NCBI GenBank assembly: GCA_964473465.1
Contig: CAYYPE010000001.1
Span: 62,001 to 126,000 of the forward strand
Length of the DNA: 64,000 bases
From: CALHRB01 sp964473465
GTDB lineage: Bacteria > Bacteroidota > Ignavibacteria > Kapaibacteriales > UBA2268
Reading direction: 5' to 3'
A program made the translations under genes and the position numbers. Within the stretch, counting starts at the first letter, position 1, and each line of letters opens with the position of its first letter. Below the pieces are notes generated by a model. It did no database searches. It was not told the DNA's origin and saw only the letters and a list, made by a program, of their open reading frames with translations. Positions 35,759-45,076 of the stretch are shown one piece after another.

Positions 35759-36904
35759 ATGAAGAAGCAGGAATCATTAAATAATATATTTATTATCAGT
35801 AGTTCAGGGAATAAATCAGAGATAGTTCTTAAAGATAATATAAATTTTTCCAACTCAAAAAAATTCGAGATTCTGATACAAGCTGATAATGAAATTTATA
35901 GAAGTGATGAAGTTTCTATTAATCTTAATTCCATTCTGAAATATGACTCTTATCTTATCCTTTTAATCAGGAGTATAAGAAAAATATGCAATGAAAAAAG
36001 GATAAATCTTAATATTATATGCGATAAGCAGGAAATTTTGGATTTTATTAATATTTACGAGTCCAAAAGTCAGATTGAGTTTACAGAAAAGCCAACACAC
36101 ACATTTTTTAAATCCTATGTTTCAAACATAGGTAATTTCTGGCTAATTGTTCTGAATGACTTAAGACTATTTATAGAATATTTAGGAAATTTATTTTTAA
36201 AGTTATTTTCGATTATTATCAAACCGACTGAAGTCAGGTGGAAAGACTTTCCATTGCACTTTACAAGTTCAGGAGTGAATGCATTGCCGATTGTGTTGTT
36301 AATTCTTTTCCTTATAGGACTAATCTCAGGATATCAGGGAGCAATACAGTTGCAGCAATTCGGGGCAGACATATTCATAGCAGATTTAATAGGAATTTCG
36401 ATAACACGAGAGCTCGGTCCATTGATGACAGCCATAATAATAGCAGGACGCTCCGGGTCAACATTTACCGCAGAAATCGGAACAATGATGGTATCAGAGG
36501 AGATAGATTCATTGAAGACAATGGGCTTTGATATAACTAATTTTATCGTATTACCGAGAGTTCTTGCAGTTTCAATTGCAATGCCTTTTTTAACAATACT
36601 TTCAAATGTTGCAGGCATCGCTGGTGGATTGGTTTCTGGTTTGGCTATTCTGAATATTACAATTTCGGGTTATTTAAATCAGTTACAAAGGGTTTTAGGC
36701 GTAGATGATATAATCAGCGGTTTGATTAAGAGCGTAGTTTTTGGATTTTTGGTTGCCAGTGTTGGTTGTTTTAGGGGTTTACAGGTAAAGGGCGGTGCTG
36801 AAAGTGTTGGAAGAAATACTACAATATCGCTTGTCAATGGTATTTTGCTAATTATTCTCTCAGATGCATTACTAACATTTTTATTCGATATATTAGGGAT
36901 ATAA
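35759..36904 (+). CDS. MlaE-type ABC lipid-transport permease with N-terminal STAS-like domain
   Basis: 381 residues. The first 120 residues are soluble and resemble a degenerate STAS/MlaB-like domain. The remaining part is the MlaE permease (DUF140): LIGLISGYQGAIQLQQFGADIFIADLIGISITRELGPLMTAIIIAGRSGSTFTAEIGTMMVSEEIDSLKTMG. MlaE permeases work with an MlaF ATPase and an MlaD MCE protein to move phospholipids between the membranes. Neither partner follows it here; the ATPase at 38755 is of the metal-transport type. The MlaB-like fusion is known in the family. Partners must be encoded elsewhere. Confidence 0.88.
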   Translation: MKKQESLNNIFIISSSGNKSEIVLKDNINFSNSKKFEILIQADNEIYRSDEVSINLNSILKYDSYLILLIRSIRKICNEKRINLNIICDKQEILDFINIYESKSQIEFTEKPTHTFFKSYVSNIGNFWLIVLNDLRLFIEYLGNLFLKLFSIIIKPTEVRWKDFPLHFTSSGVNALPIVLLILFLIGLISGYQGAIQLQQFGADIFIADLIGISITRELGPLMTAIIIAGRSGSTFTAEIGTMMVSEEIDSLKTMGFDITNFIVLPRVLAVSIAMPFLTILSNVAGIAGGLVSGLAILNITISGYLNQLQRVLGVDDIISGLIKSVVFGFLVASVGCFRGLQVKGGAESVGRNTTISLVNGILLIILSDALLTFLFDILGI

Positions 36905-36924
36905 AAATAAATTTTTAGTTTTAC

Positions 36925-36954
36925 CTAAATTATTATTAATTTAGTGTTTGTTTC
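36925..36954 (+). terminator. Weak hairpin after the MlaE-like gene
   Basis: CTAAATT (36925-36931) pairs with AATTTAG (36938-36944) and is followed by TGTTTGTTTCTT. The stem is only 7 bp and A/T-rich. Confidence 0.3.
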
Positions 36955-36975
36955 TTAATTGGATTTTAAATTTCG

Positions 36976-37824
36976 ATGTACAGTTGGAATAAAAATATAT
37001 TAATTTTAAATAAATTAACGGAAATTATTTTCAGGTTAATATACTTTTGCATGATTATAACTTTTTTGCATATTTTTAATTTAAGCGTTGTTATGTGCGA
37101 AAATGAGCCGGAATTAATAACTGACAGGCCTGATGTAACTGAGAGTGCAACAGTTGTTCCAATGAAAACCTTACAAATAGAATCTGGATTTGTGTATGAA
37201 AGCATATTAAGAAGTCCTTCTCAGGATTTAACATTGATTAATTTTAACTCAACTTTATTACGCTATGGAGTTTCAAAATCAATTGAATTAAGGTTTGGCT
37301 TTGAATATCTTGGAAGTTATAATAACAATAAAGTTCAAATGAGCGAAGTAAATGATATAGGAACTGGACCCTTATATCTGGGGATGAAAATACAGGTAAC
37401 AAAAGAAAATGGGTGGGTGCCGGAAATAGCGGCAATTCCCGGTTTAATACTTCCTTTTACTGCTTATCGCCCTTTCCAGTCAGATTATATTGAGCCGGAA
37501 CTTGTATTATCTTTTTCGAATACTTTAAAAGACTGGTTATCTTTGGGTTATAATATTGGCAGTGTATATTTTTACGAAGATAAAAGTTTCCTTTTTTCAT
37601 ATTCAATTGCATTAGGGGCTGAACTGCAAGAGAATTTTGGAACTTATATCGAACTTAACAGCTATTTTCCGTCAAAATCAAATGCAACTCATTATTTTAA
37701 CGGAGGTATAGTCTTTTTGCCGGTTTATAACTTACAGTTAGATCTATCAGGAGGATTTGGTCTTAATTCAAGTTCTTCGGATTTTCATTGGGGCTTTGGT
37801 TTTAGTTGGAGAATACCTGAATGA
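36976..37824 (+). CDS. Outer-membrane transporter-like protein (Phenol_MetA_deg-like)
   Basis: 282 residues with an N-terminal hydrophobic signal. The start is either ATG 36976 or the internal ATG near 37051, which gives a tidier signal peptide, MIITFLHIFNLSVVMC. The mature protein opens with NEPELITDRPDVTESATVVPMKTLQIESGF, characteristic of the barrel family grouped with phenol-degradation meta-pathway proteins, and ends with GFGLNSSSSDFHWGFGFSWRIPE, a typical barrel terminus. Function within the family is poorly known. It lies 9 nt before the metal-binding lipoprotein gene, suggesting a shared operon and possibly a metal-uptake role. Confidence 0.7.
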   Translation: MYSWNKNILILNKLTEIIFRLIYFCMIITFLHIFNLSVVMCENEPELITDRPDVTESATVVPMKTLQIESGFVYESILRSPSQDLTLINFNSTLLRYGVSKSIELRFGFEYLGSYNNNKVQMSEVNDIGTGPLYLGMKIQVTKENGWVPEIAAIPGLILPFTAYRPFQSDYIEPELVLSFSNTLKDWLSLGYNIGSVYFYEDKSFLFSYSIALGAELQENFGTYIELNSYFPSKSNATHYFNGGIVFLPVYNLQLDLSGGFGLNSSSSDFHWGFGFSWRIPE

Positions 37825-37833
37825 GGATAAAAT

Positions 37834-38754
37834 ATGAATAGATTTAGTATATTGATTTTAATTTTAAGCATTTTTCTTATTTCCTGCAATGGTAATGATA
37901 AGTCAAATGAGAATAAAAAGCTGAAAGTTGTTGCAACAACAACCATGATTACTGATCTGGTAAAGAAAATTGCCGGTGATCGTGTAGAAATAAAAGGTTT
38001 GATGAAAGCAGGAGTTGACCCACATTTATACAAAGCAACTGAAGGAGATATGAACCTGTTTCTTACCTCTGATGTTGTATTTTACAATGGATTGCATTTA
38101 GAAGGGAAGCTGGTAGAACTCTTCGAAAAAATGAATAAAAGAGGCGGAAATCTCTTTGCCATAAGTGATGGAATTGATAAGTCATTACTAATTAGTTCTG
38201 CTGAATTTGCAAATAATTATGACCCTCATATCTGGTTCGACATAGGAATATGGAAAAAAGCTGCTGAGTATGTAGCAAAAAAATTGGCTGATGTTGACAA
38301 TTCAAATAAGGAATATTATTATAGCAATCTTAAAACTTATCTGAAAGAACTTGACAGTGCTGAAAATGTAATAAAACAAAAAGTCAATGAATTACCCAAA
38401 GAGCAAAGAATATTAATTACAGCTCACGACGCATTCAATTATTTCGGAAGGGCTTATGATTTTGAAGTTAAGGGTCTTCAGGGCATCAGCACATTATCAG
38501 AAGCCTCTGTTTTCGATGTTCAGAACTTAGCAAATTTTATTATTGAAAAAAATGTCAAAGCAGTATTTGTCGAGACATCAGTTCCAATGAAAAATGTTGA
38601 AGCTCTGCATCAGGCAGTAAAATCAAAAGGGAAAGAAATAAAGATAGGCGGAGAGCTTTTCTCCGATTCATTAGGGAATACGGACAAACCAGAAGGAACC
38701 TATATCGGAATGATGATTTATAACGTCAATAGTATTGTAAATTCATTAAAGTAG
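37834..38754 (+). CDS. Zn/Mn ABC transporter substrate-binding lipoprotein
   Basis: 306 residues. The signal ends at lipobox LISC (C18). This is a cluster A-I binding protein (TroA/ZnuA type). The metal ligands appear to be H64 (GVDPHLYK), H132 (DPHIWFD), H198 (TAHDAFNYF) and D278 (LFSDSLG). The three-His plus Asp set resembles TroA. There is no long His-rich loop of the ZnuA kind, so zinc versus manganese is open. It ends exactly where the ATPase gene begins. No permease gene is adjacent. Confidence 0.92.
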   Translation: MNRFSILILILSIFLISCNGNDKSNENKKLKVVATTTMITDLVKKIAGDRVEIKGLMKAGVDPHLYKATEGDMNLFLTSDVVFYNGLHLEGKLVELFEKMNKRGGNLFAISDGIDKSLLISSAEFANNYDPHIWFDIGIWKKAAEYVAKKLADVDNSNKEYYYSNLKTYLKELDSAENVIKQKVNELPKEQRILITAHDAFNYFGRAYDFEVKGLQGISTLSEASVFDVQNLANFIIEKNVKAVFVETSVPMKNVEALHQAVKSKGKEIKIGGELFSDSLGNTDKPEGTYIGMMIYNVNSIVNSLK

Positions 38755-39492
38755 ATGTTTATGGAATATGCTGTTAATGTTGATGACTTAACTGTTGCCT
38801 ATAAATTCAAGCCTGTTCTATGGGATATTGACCTTGATATACCAGAAGGAATTATGATGGCAATAGTTGGACCGAACGGAGCAGGAAAATCAACCCTTAT
38901 AAAGGCAATACTAAATATTATAAAGCCTATTGCGGGAACAATACTAATTTTTGGGGAACCATATCTTAAAAATCGTCACCTTGTTGCCTATGTTCCACAG
39001 AAGGGGAGTGTGGATTGGGACTTTCCAACAACAGCACTTGATGTTGTATTGATGGGGACTTATGGAACATTGGGATGGATTAAAAGACCCGGCTCGAAAG
39101 AAAAGAAGCTGGCTCTTGAAGCTCTGGAAAAAGTGGGTATGCTCGAATTCCGAAAAAGGCAGATTAATCAACTCTCCGGTGGACAACAGCAAAGAATATT
39201 TCTTGCCCGGGCTTTGGTTCAGAATGCCAAACTATATTTTATGGATGAGCCATTTCAGGGAGTTGATGCTACAACCGAAAAGGCTATCATTAATATATTA
39301 AAGGAGCTACGTTCAAGCGGCAAGACACTTGTAGTTGTCCATCACGACCTCCAGACTGTTCCTGAATATTTTGACTGGGTTACATTTCTGAATGTCAAAA
39401 AAGTTGCAACCGGTCCGGTCAAAGATATTTTCAATGACGAAAACCTAATCAAGACCTATGGAATAGGTTATCAAATAAGTATTAAGAAATAA
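38755..39492 (+). CDS. Zn/Mn ABC transporter ATP-binding protein
   Basis: 245 residues. Walker A GPNGAGKST at 39-47, VPQKGSVDWDFPTTALDVVLMG (the Q-loop stretch characteristic of metal-type TroB/MntB/ZnuC ATPases), signature LSGGQQQRIFLARAL, Walker B YFMDEPFQGVD and switch VVHHDL. It starts at the base after the stop of the binding-protein gene, with a second ATG 6 nt later. It would power metal uptake with a TroC/ZnuB permease, but the next gene is a coiled-coil protein on the opposite strand, so the permease must lie elsewhere. Confidence 0.93.
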   Translation: MFMEYAVNVDDLTVAYKFKPVLWDIDLDIPEGIMMAIVGPNGAGKSTLIKAILNIIKPIAGTILIFGEPYLKNRHLVAYVPQKGSVDWDFPTTALDVVLMGTYGTLGWIKRPGSKEKKLALEALEKVGMLEFRKRQINQLSGGQQQRIFLARALVQNAKLYFMDEPFQGVDATTEKAIINILKELRSSGKTLVVVHHDLQTVPEYFDWVTFLNVKKVATGPVKDIFNDENLIKTYGIGYQISIKK

Positions 39493-40476
39493 TTATACTT
39501 TCTTTTTGCCGCTTTTAACGATTAGCAAAATAATCAGCGAAAGAACTACTAATAATATAATAATCGAAACAAGAGTATTTTCGGCAAAAAATTTCCCAAT
39601 TTTGCAGAAAAATCCGCATTCTTCGGCTTCCATCAGAGTTCTGATATCAGAAATAGCAAGTAAAATTTGTTCAGAATTCCTTCTTACGCATTCAACATTA
39701 CTCGAAGAGAACCTGTTAGCAAGTTCCTCGCCGTCAGTGATATATTTTTCAATCTGGCTGGGATAAGTTTTTTTATCACGATAGTATTTCTGCAAAGAAT
39801 CAAGAGTAGTTTTATCTGCCTTTAATCTTTCGATAGTTAACAAATAATTAGATTTTAGCAATTCAGCAAGGTCGCACTCTGTGTTTTCAAGGTCTGCTTT
39901 CAGGTCAGCCGGGGAACTTGCTGCCAATTCATCATTTCTTGAAATTAAGCTTCTTAATCTTCTAACAAGATTGATATTATCATCTAATACTGACTGGAGA
40001 GTTTTTTGTTCGCTTTTAATTTTTTCATTAACTGACTTCATCTTTTTGATTTCATTACGCATTTTTTCGATTTGTGCAGTGAGTGCTGTAATGATAGATT
40101 CCTTGACGGCGATAGTATCAATTTGTGCTTCAATAATAGACTGCTGTTCTTTGGTTCTTTCTTTTTCCTCACCTAATTCTGATGAAAGTTGTTTTTCTTT
40201 TTCTTTCTGCTCAACCCAATTTTGATATTCTCTTAAAAATTTTGAGACATCAGCTTTTTTATCCTCAACAATTTTCTGATATCTCTCGCCATAAGTGAGT
40301 TTATTAATATTGCTGACAGATTTAAGGAAAGAAATATCATCATTTGTTAAATCACTAAATTGTTTTTGGGTAATTTGATTAATTTTTGCCTGCCAACTTT
40401 GAATGTCATTCTGAGAATATGTCAGGGCTGTCAGAGCCAGAGAAAGAATTGCAATCAATAGTATGTTTTTTTTCAT
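39493..40476 (-). CDS. Signal-peptide, coiled-coil, C-terminally membrane-anchored protein of unknown function
   Basis: 327 residues. A cleavable signal (MKKNILLIAILSLALTALTYSQ) precedes a long charged coiled coil (about 85-170, rich in E, K, Q and I heptads), then a helical region with C-terminal cysteines (ECVRR, EECGFFCKIGKFF). One transmembrane helix (ENTLVSIIILLVVLSLIILLIVK) ends in a short basic tail. The bulk therefore sits in the periplasm anchored by its C-terminus. It overlaps the preceding lipoprotein gene by one base (TAATG), so the two are translationally coupled. I recognise no family; a structural or envelope-spanning role is possible. Confidence 0.6.
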   Translation of the reverse strand: MKKNILLIAILSLALTALTYSQNDIQSWQAKINQITQKQFSDLTNDDISFLKSVSNINKLTYGERYQKIVEDKKADVSKFLREYQNWVEQKEKEKQLSSELGEEKERTKEQQSIIEAQIDTIAVKESIITALTAQIEKMRNEIKKMKSVNEKIKSEQKTLQSVLDDNINLVRRLRSLISRNDELAASSPADLKADLENTECDLAELLKSNYLLTIERLKADKTTLDSLQKYYRDKKTYPSQIEKYITDGEELANRFSSSNVECVRRNSEQILLAISDIRTLMEAEECGFFCKIGKFFAENTLVSIIILLVVLSLIILLIVKSGKKKV

Positions 40477-41006
40477 TATTCACCTACCTTTGCTTGATTA
40501 ATTAAAACCCAGGTATCATCATCTTTAAGCTCCCAGACTTTTTCTGAGTAGTTGGAAGCAGTCAGACGTAATTTATAATTCATAGGATCAACATTATTCA
40601 ATGTGAAGACTGGTTCGAATATTTTAATTTCTTTTTCAGGTAAATCAATTGAGCAAAACTTAGCCTTGTCAGGAACTTTTGGATATAAAATCCAGAGTTG
40701 TTTGAAGTCGTTTGCAGTTAAATAAAACTTACCACTGACTTTGGCGATAGCAACCTTAATTCCGGATTTTGGGGTTAATTGTTCTTTTTCGAGTATAGGA
40801 TTGAGGAAGATGTTTTCACCAGTTTCAACAATAGTAACAAGGCATTGCTCGCCAATCATGAAGGTTACCGGGCAATTTCCATCCTGACATGAAAAACGCT
40901 GGGATTTGATGCAGGTTACACAAGTCTGTTCAAAGTGCAGAGAAGACCCACAGGAAATGAATAACAAGCTTGAAATAACAGTAATTAATAGAAATTTTAG
41001 TGTCAT
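40476..41006 (-). CDS. Cysteine-rich lipoprotein of unknown function
   Basis: 176 residues. The signal ends with lipobox FISC (C19). A cluster of cysteines follows: C29, C32 (CVTC), C40, C45 and C55, which could bind metal or form disulfides. The remainder is beta-rich, with a motif KVWELKDDDTWVLI near the end. AGGAGATTTT precedes the ATG at usual spacing. It is the first gene of a two-gene unit with the coiled-coil protein. No recognisable family. Confidence 0.6.
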   Translation of the reverse strand: MTLKFLLITVISSLLFISCGSSLHFEQTCVTCIKSQRFSCQDGNCPVTFMIGEQCLVTIVETGENIFLNPILEKEQLTPKSGIKVAIAKVSGKFYLTANDFKQLWILYPKVPDKAKFCSIDLPEKEIKIFEPVFTLNNVDPMNYKLRLTASNYSEKVWELKDDDTWVLINQAKVGE

Positions 41007-41087
41007 AAAATCTCCTAAAATTAAAAATGATTGTTTTTGTGAAACTAATTTAAATTAATTTAATTTATCAAAAAAATTAAATTTTTA

Positions 41088-42350
41088 TCAAGTTTTTTGT
41101 TTTTTCTTTTTTGCGGCTGGGAATAAAACATTGTTCAGAATTAATCTATAGCCGGGGGAGTTTTTATAAAGTCTCAGATCTGTGGGCGGATCGCCAACAG
41201 CATGCTGGTAATCTTCGGGGTCGTGTCCACCGTAGAAAGTGAAGAAACCTCTGCCAATATTGGAATGGATATATCTCACCTGATCGGTGCCGGCTCTTTC
41301 GGCGAGAATAGTTACAGAATTTTTAATTGTGTTTTTATGGAAAGCTGTTGTTTGTCCCATAAATCCTCTGATAACATTAACATGGCATTGAGTAAGCATA
41401 GTTGGAACAGGATCATACTTAGCAGAAAATTCAAAAAGGGTGAAATAGTCATAATCCTGACTGCCAATTTCATAGGGGCTTACATCTATATTAGAATATT
41501 CATAAATATAAGGATCCATGATTAACTGAAAATTTTCGAAAGCAAATGTTTCGGAAAAATCGAGATTAGAATTTGCATTAGGGTCAGCAGGATCTCCATC
41601 GAACATTGTTTCGCAAATATCAATTTTTAGTGCAGAGAGTGCAATATCGTAGGTGTCGGTTGCACTGCACATTGCAAAGAGGAATCCGCCGCCAGCAACA
41701 TATTCTCTAATTTTGAGGACAATGGCTTTTTTTAAGTCGGAGACTTTTTTGTATCCTAATTTTTTTGCTGAAGCCTCGTATAAAGCAACCTGCTCGATAT
41801 ACCAAGGTGCGTTTGCATAGCTCGCCCAGAATTTTCCATATTGACCGGTGAAGTCCTCATGGTGTAGATGCAACCAGTCATAATCCTGTAGTTTATTCGA
41901 AAGAACTTCTTCGTCCCAGATAATGTCGTGCTTAATTTCGGCATAATCAAGAGCCAAACGAACAGCATCGTCCCATGGTTGTGCACCCGGGGGTGCATAA
42001 ACAGCAACTTTAGGGGGTTTTTCGAGGCGGACAAGATCCATATTAACATTTTCGCTTTGAACTTCTGCATAAATCGAGGCAGCAGTTGCACCGTCAATAA
42101 CTTCAAAGAAAACTCCCCTGATTCTGCATTCTGCAGCAATTTTATTTGTGAAGTCAGTCATAAAAGAGCCACCACGATAGTTGAGGAGCCAGTCTGCAGT
42201 CTGCCCGTTTTCCAGAACCCAATAAGTCAAACCATAGGCTTTGAGATGGTCTGTTTGTGTTAAGTCCATTGGGATGAGAATTTTTTGTGAATAAAGAATA
42301 TTCACACTAATTGCAAAAAATATCAATATGTTAATAATAGTTTTTTTCAT
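41088..42350 (-). CDS. Secreted GATase-fold-like conserved protein (often labelled asparagine synthetase B)
   Basis: 420 residues. A signal peptide ends near SQ at 21-22, and the mature start KILIPMDLTQTDHLKAYGLTYWVL is characteristic of a conserved Bacteroidota family. Conserved blocks are WLLNYRGGSF, PKVAVYAPPGAQPWDDAV, YDWLHLHHEDFTGQYG and FLFAMCSATDTYD (a possible nucleophile-elbow cysteine in GGGFLFAMCSA). Databases often call the family asparagine synthetase B, yet it lacks the ATP-pyrophosphatase domain and N-terminal Cys2 of AsnB and is exported. I therefore treat that name as misleading. Its role is unknown. The lysine-rich tail KKKKQKT is unusual. Confidence 0.7.
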   Translation of the reverse strand: MKKTIINILIFFAISVNILYSQKILIPMDLTQTDHLKAYGLTYWVLENGQTADWLLNYRGGSFMTDFTNKIAAECRIRGVFFEVIDGATAASIYAEVQSENVNMDLVRLEKPPKVAVYAPPGAQPWDDAVRLALDYAEIKHDIIWDEEVLSNKLQDYDWLHLHHEDFTGQYGKFWASYANAPWYIEQVALYEASAKKLGYKKVSDLKKAIVLKIREYVAGGGFLFAMCSATDTYDIALSALKIDICETMFDGDPADPNANSNLDFSETFAFENFQLIMDPYIYEYSNIDVSPYEIGSQDYDYFTLFEFSAKYDPVPTMLTQCHVNVIRGFMGQTTAFHKNTIKNSVTILAERAGTDQVRYIHSNIGRGFFTFYGGHDPEDYQHAVGDPPTDLRLYKNSPGYRLILNNVLFPAAKKKKQKT

Positions 42351-42541
42351 ATTTATATATATTTCTGTAACGCAAATAACAACGGTGATAATTAATAGAT
42401 TATTTTAGTTTAGTTATTTTAATAAAAATTTTCAGTCCGATTGTGCTATTTATTAGCTTTTTATTAATTTGAATTTTTGAAATATTAAAGAATTTTCATT
42501 TTTTATTTGAAATTACAAATTTGAATAAATAAAGGCATATT

Positions 42542-45076
42542 ATGGTAAAAACTGTTAAAAAGAAAACAACTGCTGAAACAAAAAAGCAAAAAGCAATAAT
42601 ACCAGAAAAATATCAGGATTATATTTTTATTTTTTTTATAATACTCGCTGTTTTTGTATTTCTATGGGAAGCTATAACCGGGGGCGGTTTCAATGAAGCA
42701 GATTCATTATCTTCAATGAGTTTTGATAATTTTAAAAAAGAAGCCAGCAACGCAGGCACATTTCCTTTATGGATTCCTTACATTTTTGGTGGCATGCCAA
42801 GTTTTGCATCCTTACTGACACAGGGTCAGAGATTATGGGATTTCTTCCCTCAAATATTTTTTGGAATAACTGAATTTATTGGCAATCTTTTTAGCAGTGA
42901 TGTTGCCAGAATGGCGGCTCATTATTCGATATACGGGATTGGAATGTATTTCCTTCTTCGTTCAAAAGAACTTGACAGATTTCAATCATTTTTTGCAGCC
43001 ATAGCGGCAATTTTTTCAACATGGGTTATAACATGGGTTATGATAGGTCATAACACAAAGCCAGTTGTTCTGTCAATGTTCCCGTTTATTTTGATGTTTA
43101 TTGAAAAGCTGAGAGTGAAGTTTTCGATAATTTACTTAGCTCTGCTTATTCTTGTAGTCCATTTTATGATGGAAGCAGGGCATTTGCAATTAATATTCTA
43201 TGGAGTATGTGCTTTTGGAATTTTCCTGATTTTTGAATTTGTTCATAGAGCTATAACCAAAGCAGAACCCATAAATGTTCTACGCTCAGCCGGTTTACTC
43301 ATTGTGGCAGGATTAATTGCATTTGGAATGTCTTCGGACAGGTATTTAAGCACAGTTGAATACACTCCTTATTCTACAAGGGGTTCGGCACCGATTGAGC
43401 AACCTGAAGGAAAAAAAGTTGATGCAAGTGGAGGAAATGAATATAATTATGCGACAGCGTGGTCATATAGCCCTAAGGAGCTAATAACATTTGTGAATCC
43501 AAGTTATTTCGGCTTTGGTCAAAGAGAGGTTAAGCTGATGGCTACTGGAAATGAACCAGTAATGCTTAGCACATACTGGGGACAGAAAGAGTCAGAAGAT
43601 TCCCCGCCTTATATGGGTATTATGGTTCTTCTGCTGGCTATTCTTGGTATAATTTTTTTCAGGAAAGATCCCTTTATATGGGCATTGGTGGTAATTAGTG
43701 TGTTCAGTATTTTTCTGTCATTTGGCAAGAATCTATCTTTTCTTTATGATTTGTTTTACTATTTTGTTCCGAGTTTTAATAAATTCAGGGCACCGAGTAT
43801 GTCGCTTGTTCTTTTGCATTTTGCTGTTCCAATATTATCAGGTTATGGCATTGCCGGAGTGATTAACTGGCAAAAAAACTTTCAGGCAAAAGATAAATCA
43901 AAATTGAATATAATTCTTATCATAGCTATTGCTTTTTTAGTTATTGGCTTCATTTTTTCAGCCACATTCAAAACAAGCTATTTGAACGCAGCTACTGATA
44001 AATTATCAAAGATATATGGAACAAATCTACCGGGCGAATTTTTTGATGCAGTCTGGAATTTTACTGTTGGTGACTGGTATTTTGTTGGCTTCCTTCTGCT
44101 TGCTGGAGCAGTATCAATTTACCTTTTTATAACCGGCAAGATTAAAAGATTTTTATTCTATCTGATATTAATCAGTATATTATTTATAGACTTATGGAGA
44201 ATTGATACACGCAGGATGCAGGTTTCTGAAACTGATTTAACGACAGTATTTACCGACAGGCGAGATATTTATGATTTTATCAAGCAGGATAAATCAATTT
44301 ACCGTATTGCCGATTACTCTACTAATATTGCAAATCTACCTGCATGGTTTCTGATGGAGAATATTAATGGCTATCATGCTGCTAAGTTACGAGTATATCA
44401 GGATTTAATGGATTTTGCGAATTCTCCGCAGTTTGCAAAATCAACTTCTCAGCTTTTCAATCCTTTTCTCTGGAATTTGATGAATGTTAAATATATTATA
44501 ACCTCCCAATCGCTCGGAGAAGGAATTCAACCAATTTATCAATCACAAAAGAACAGGGCTTTGGTTTATCTAAATAATACAGCACTGAATAGAGTCTTCT
44601 TTGTAAAAAATGCTGCAGTTGAAAAACCCAGAGAAATAATTAGAAATCTTGAAAAGGGAAATTTCAATCCGCTGGACACAGCCTTTGTTGAAAAACGTTT
44701 ACCATCAACAATCGAAATGCCTGATTCCACTGCCTATGCAAAGATAATTGAAAAGAAGAATGAATACATAAAAATTGAGGCAAATGCTTCGGGTAATAAT
44801 TTACTTTTCAATGGGGAGATATTTTACCCAGTTTCGTGGAAAGGATTTATCGATGGGAAAGAAACAGAAATCTACAAAACGAATTATGCTTTTCGGTCGG
44901 TTATTGTCCCCAAAGGGAAACATATTATCGAAATGAAATTCGAATCAAAAAACTTCGAAATTGGAAAAACATTTAGCATTATTCTTAATATTTTCGTCTT
45001 AGCTCTTTTAGTTTTCGGGCTGATTTATGAAAACAAAAAGCAAAAGAGGAGAACTGACACTAAACAATCTGATTGA
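42542..45076 (+). CDS. YfhO family membrane protein (GT-C-like)
   Basis: 844 residues. A short basic N-terminus precedes at least ten transmembrane segments, then a soluble region of about 250 residues and a last helix (SIILNIFVLALLVFGLIYE). FPLWIPYIFGGMPSF in the first loop and FNKFRAPSMSLVLLHFAVPILSGYGIAG are YfhO signatures. YfhO proteins are GT-C-fold candidates implicated in decorating cell-wall polymers in Firmicutes; in Bacteroidota the substrate is unknown. Its 3' end overlaps the next gene by 50 bp. Confidence 0.85.
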   Translation: MVKTVKKKTTAETKKQKAIIPEKYQDYIFIFFIILAVFVFLWEAITGGGFNEADSLSSMSFDNFKKEASNAGTFPLWIPYIFGGMPSFASLLTQGQRLWDFFPQIFFGITEFIGNLFSSDVARMAAHYSIYGIGMYFLLRSKELDRFQSFFAAIAAIFSTWVITWVMIGHNTKPVVLSMFPFILMFIEKLRVKFSIIYLALLILVVHFMMEAGHLQLIFYGVCAFGIFLIFEFVHRAITKAEPINVLRSAGLLIVAGLIAFGMSSDRYLSTVEYTPYSTRGSAPIEQPEGKKVDASGGNEYNYATAWSYSPKELITFVNPSYFGFGQREVKLMATGNEPVMLSTYWGQKESEDSPPYMGIMVLLLAILGIIFFRKDPFIWALVVISVFSIFLSFGKNLSFLYDLFYYFVPSFNKFRAPSMSLVLLHFAVPILSGYGIAGVINWQKNFQAKDKSKLNIILIIAIAFLVIGFIFSATFKTSYLNAATDKLSKIYGTNLPGEFFDAVWNFTVGDWYFVGFLLLAGAVSIYLFITGKIKRFLFYLILISILFIDLWRIDTRRMQVSETDLTTVFTDRRDIYDFIKQDKSIYRIADYSTNIANLPAWFLMENINGYHAAKLRVYQDLMDFANSPQFAKSTSQLFNPFLWNLMNVKYIITSQSLGEGIQPIYQSQKNRALVYLNNTALNRVFFVKNAAVEKPREIIRNLEKGNFNPLDTAFVEKRLPSTIEMPDSTAYAKIIEKKNEYIKIEANASGNNLLFNGEIFYPVSWKGFIDGKETEIYKTNYAFRSVIVPKGKHIIEMKFESKNFEIGKTFSIILNIFVLALLVFGLIYENKKQKRRTDTKQSD

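Noticed and set aside
38755..39492. ATPase partner (MlaF) for the MlaE-like permease at 35759
   Set aside because: The Q-loop stretch VPQKGSVDWDFP and the abutting TroA-like gene assign it to metal transport.
41756..42139. Minus-strand frame of 127 codons within the GATase-like gene
   Set aside because: Same-strand alternative frame of a well-supported gene with a signal peptide; composition is not protein-like.
41088..42350. Asparagine synthetase B as the function of the secreted GATase-like protein
   Set aside because: No N-terminal catalytic Cys, no ATP-pyrophosphatase domain, and the protein has a signal peptide; the name is a carried-over label.
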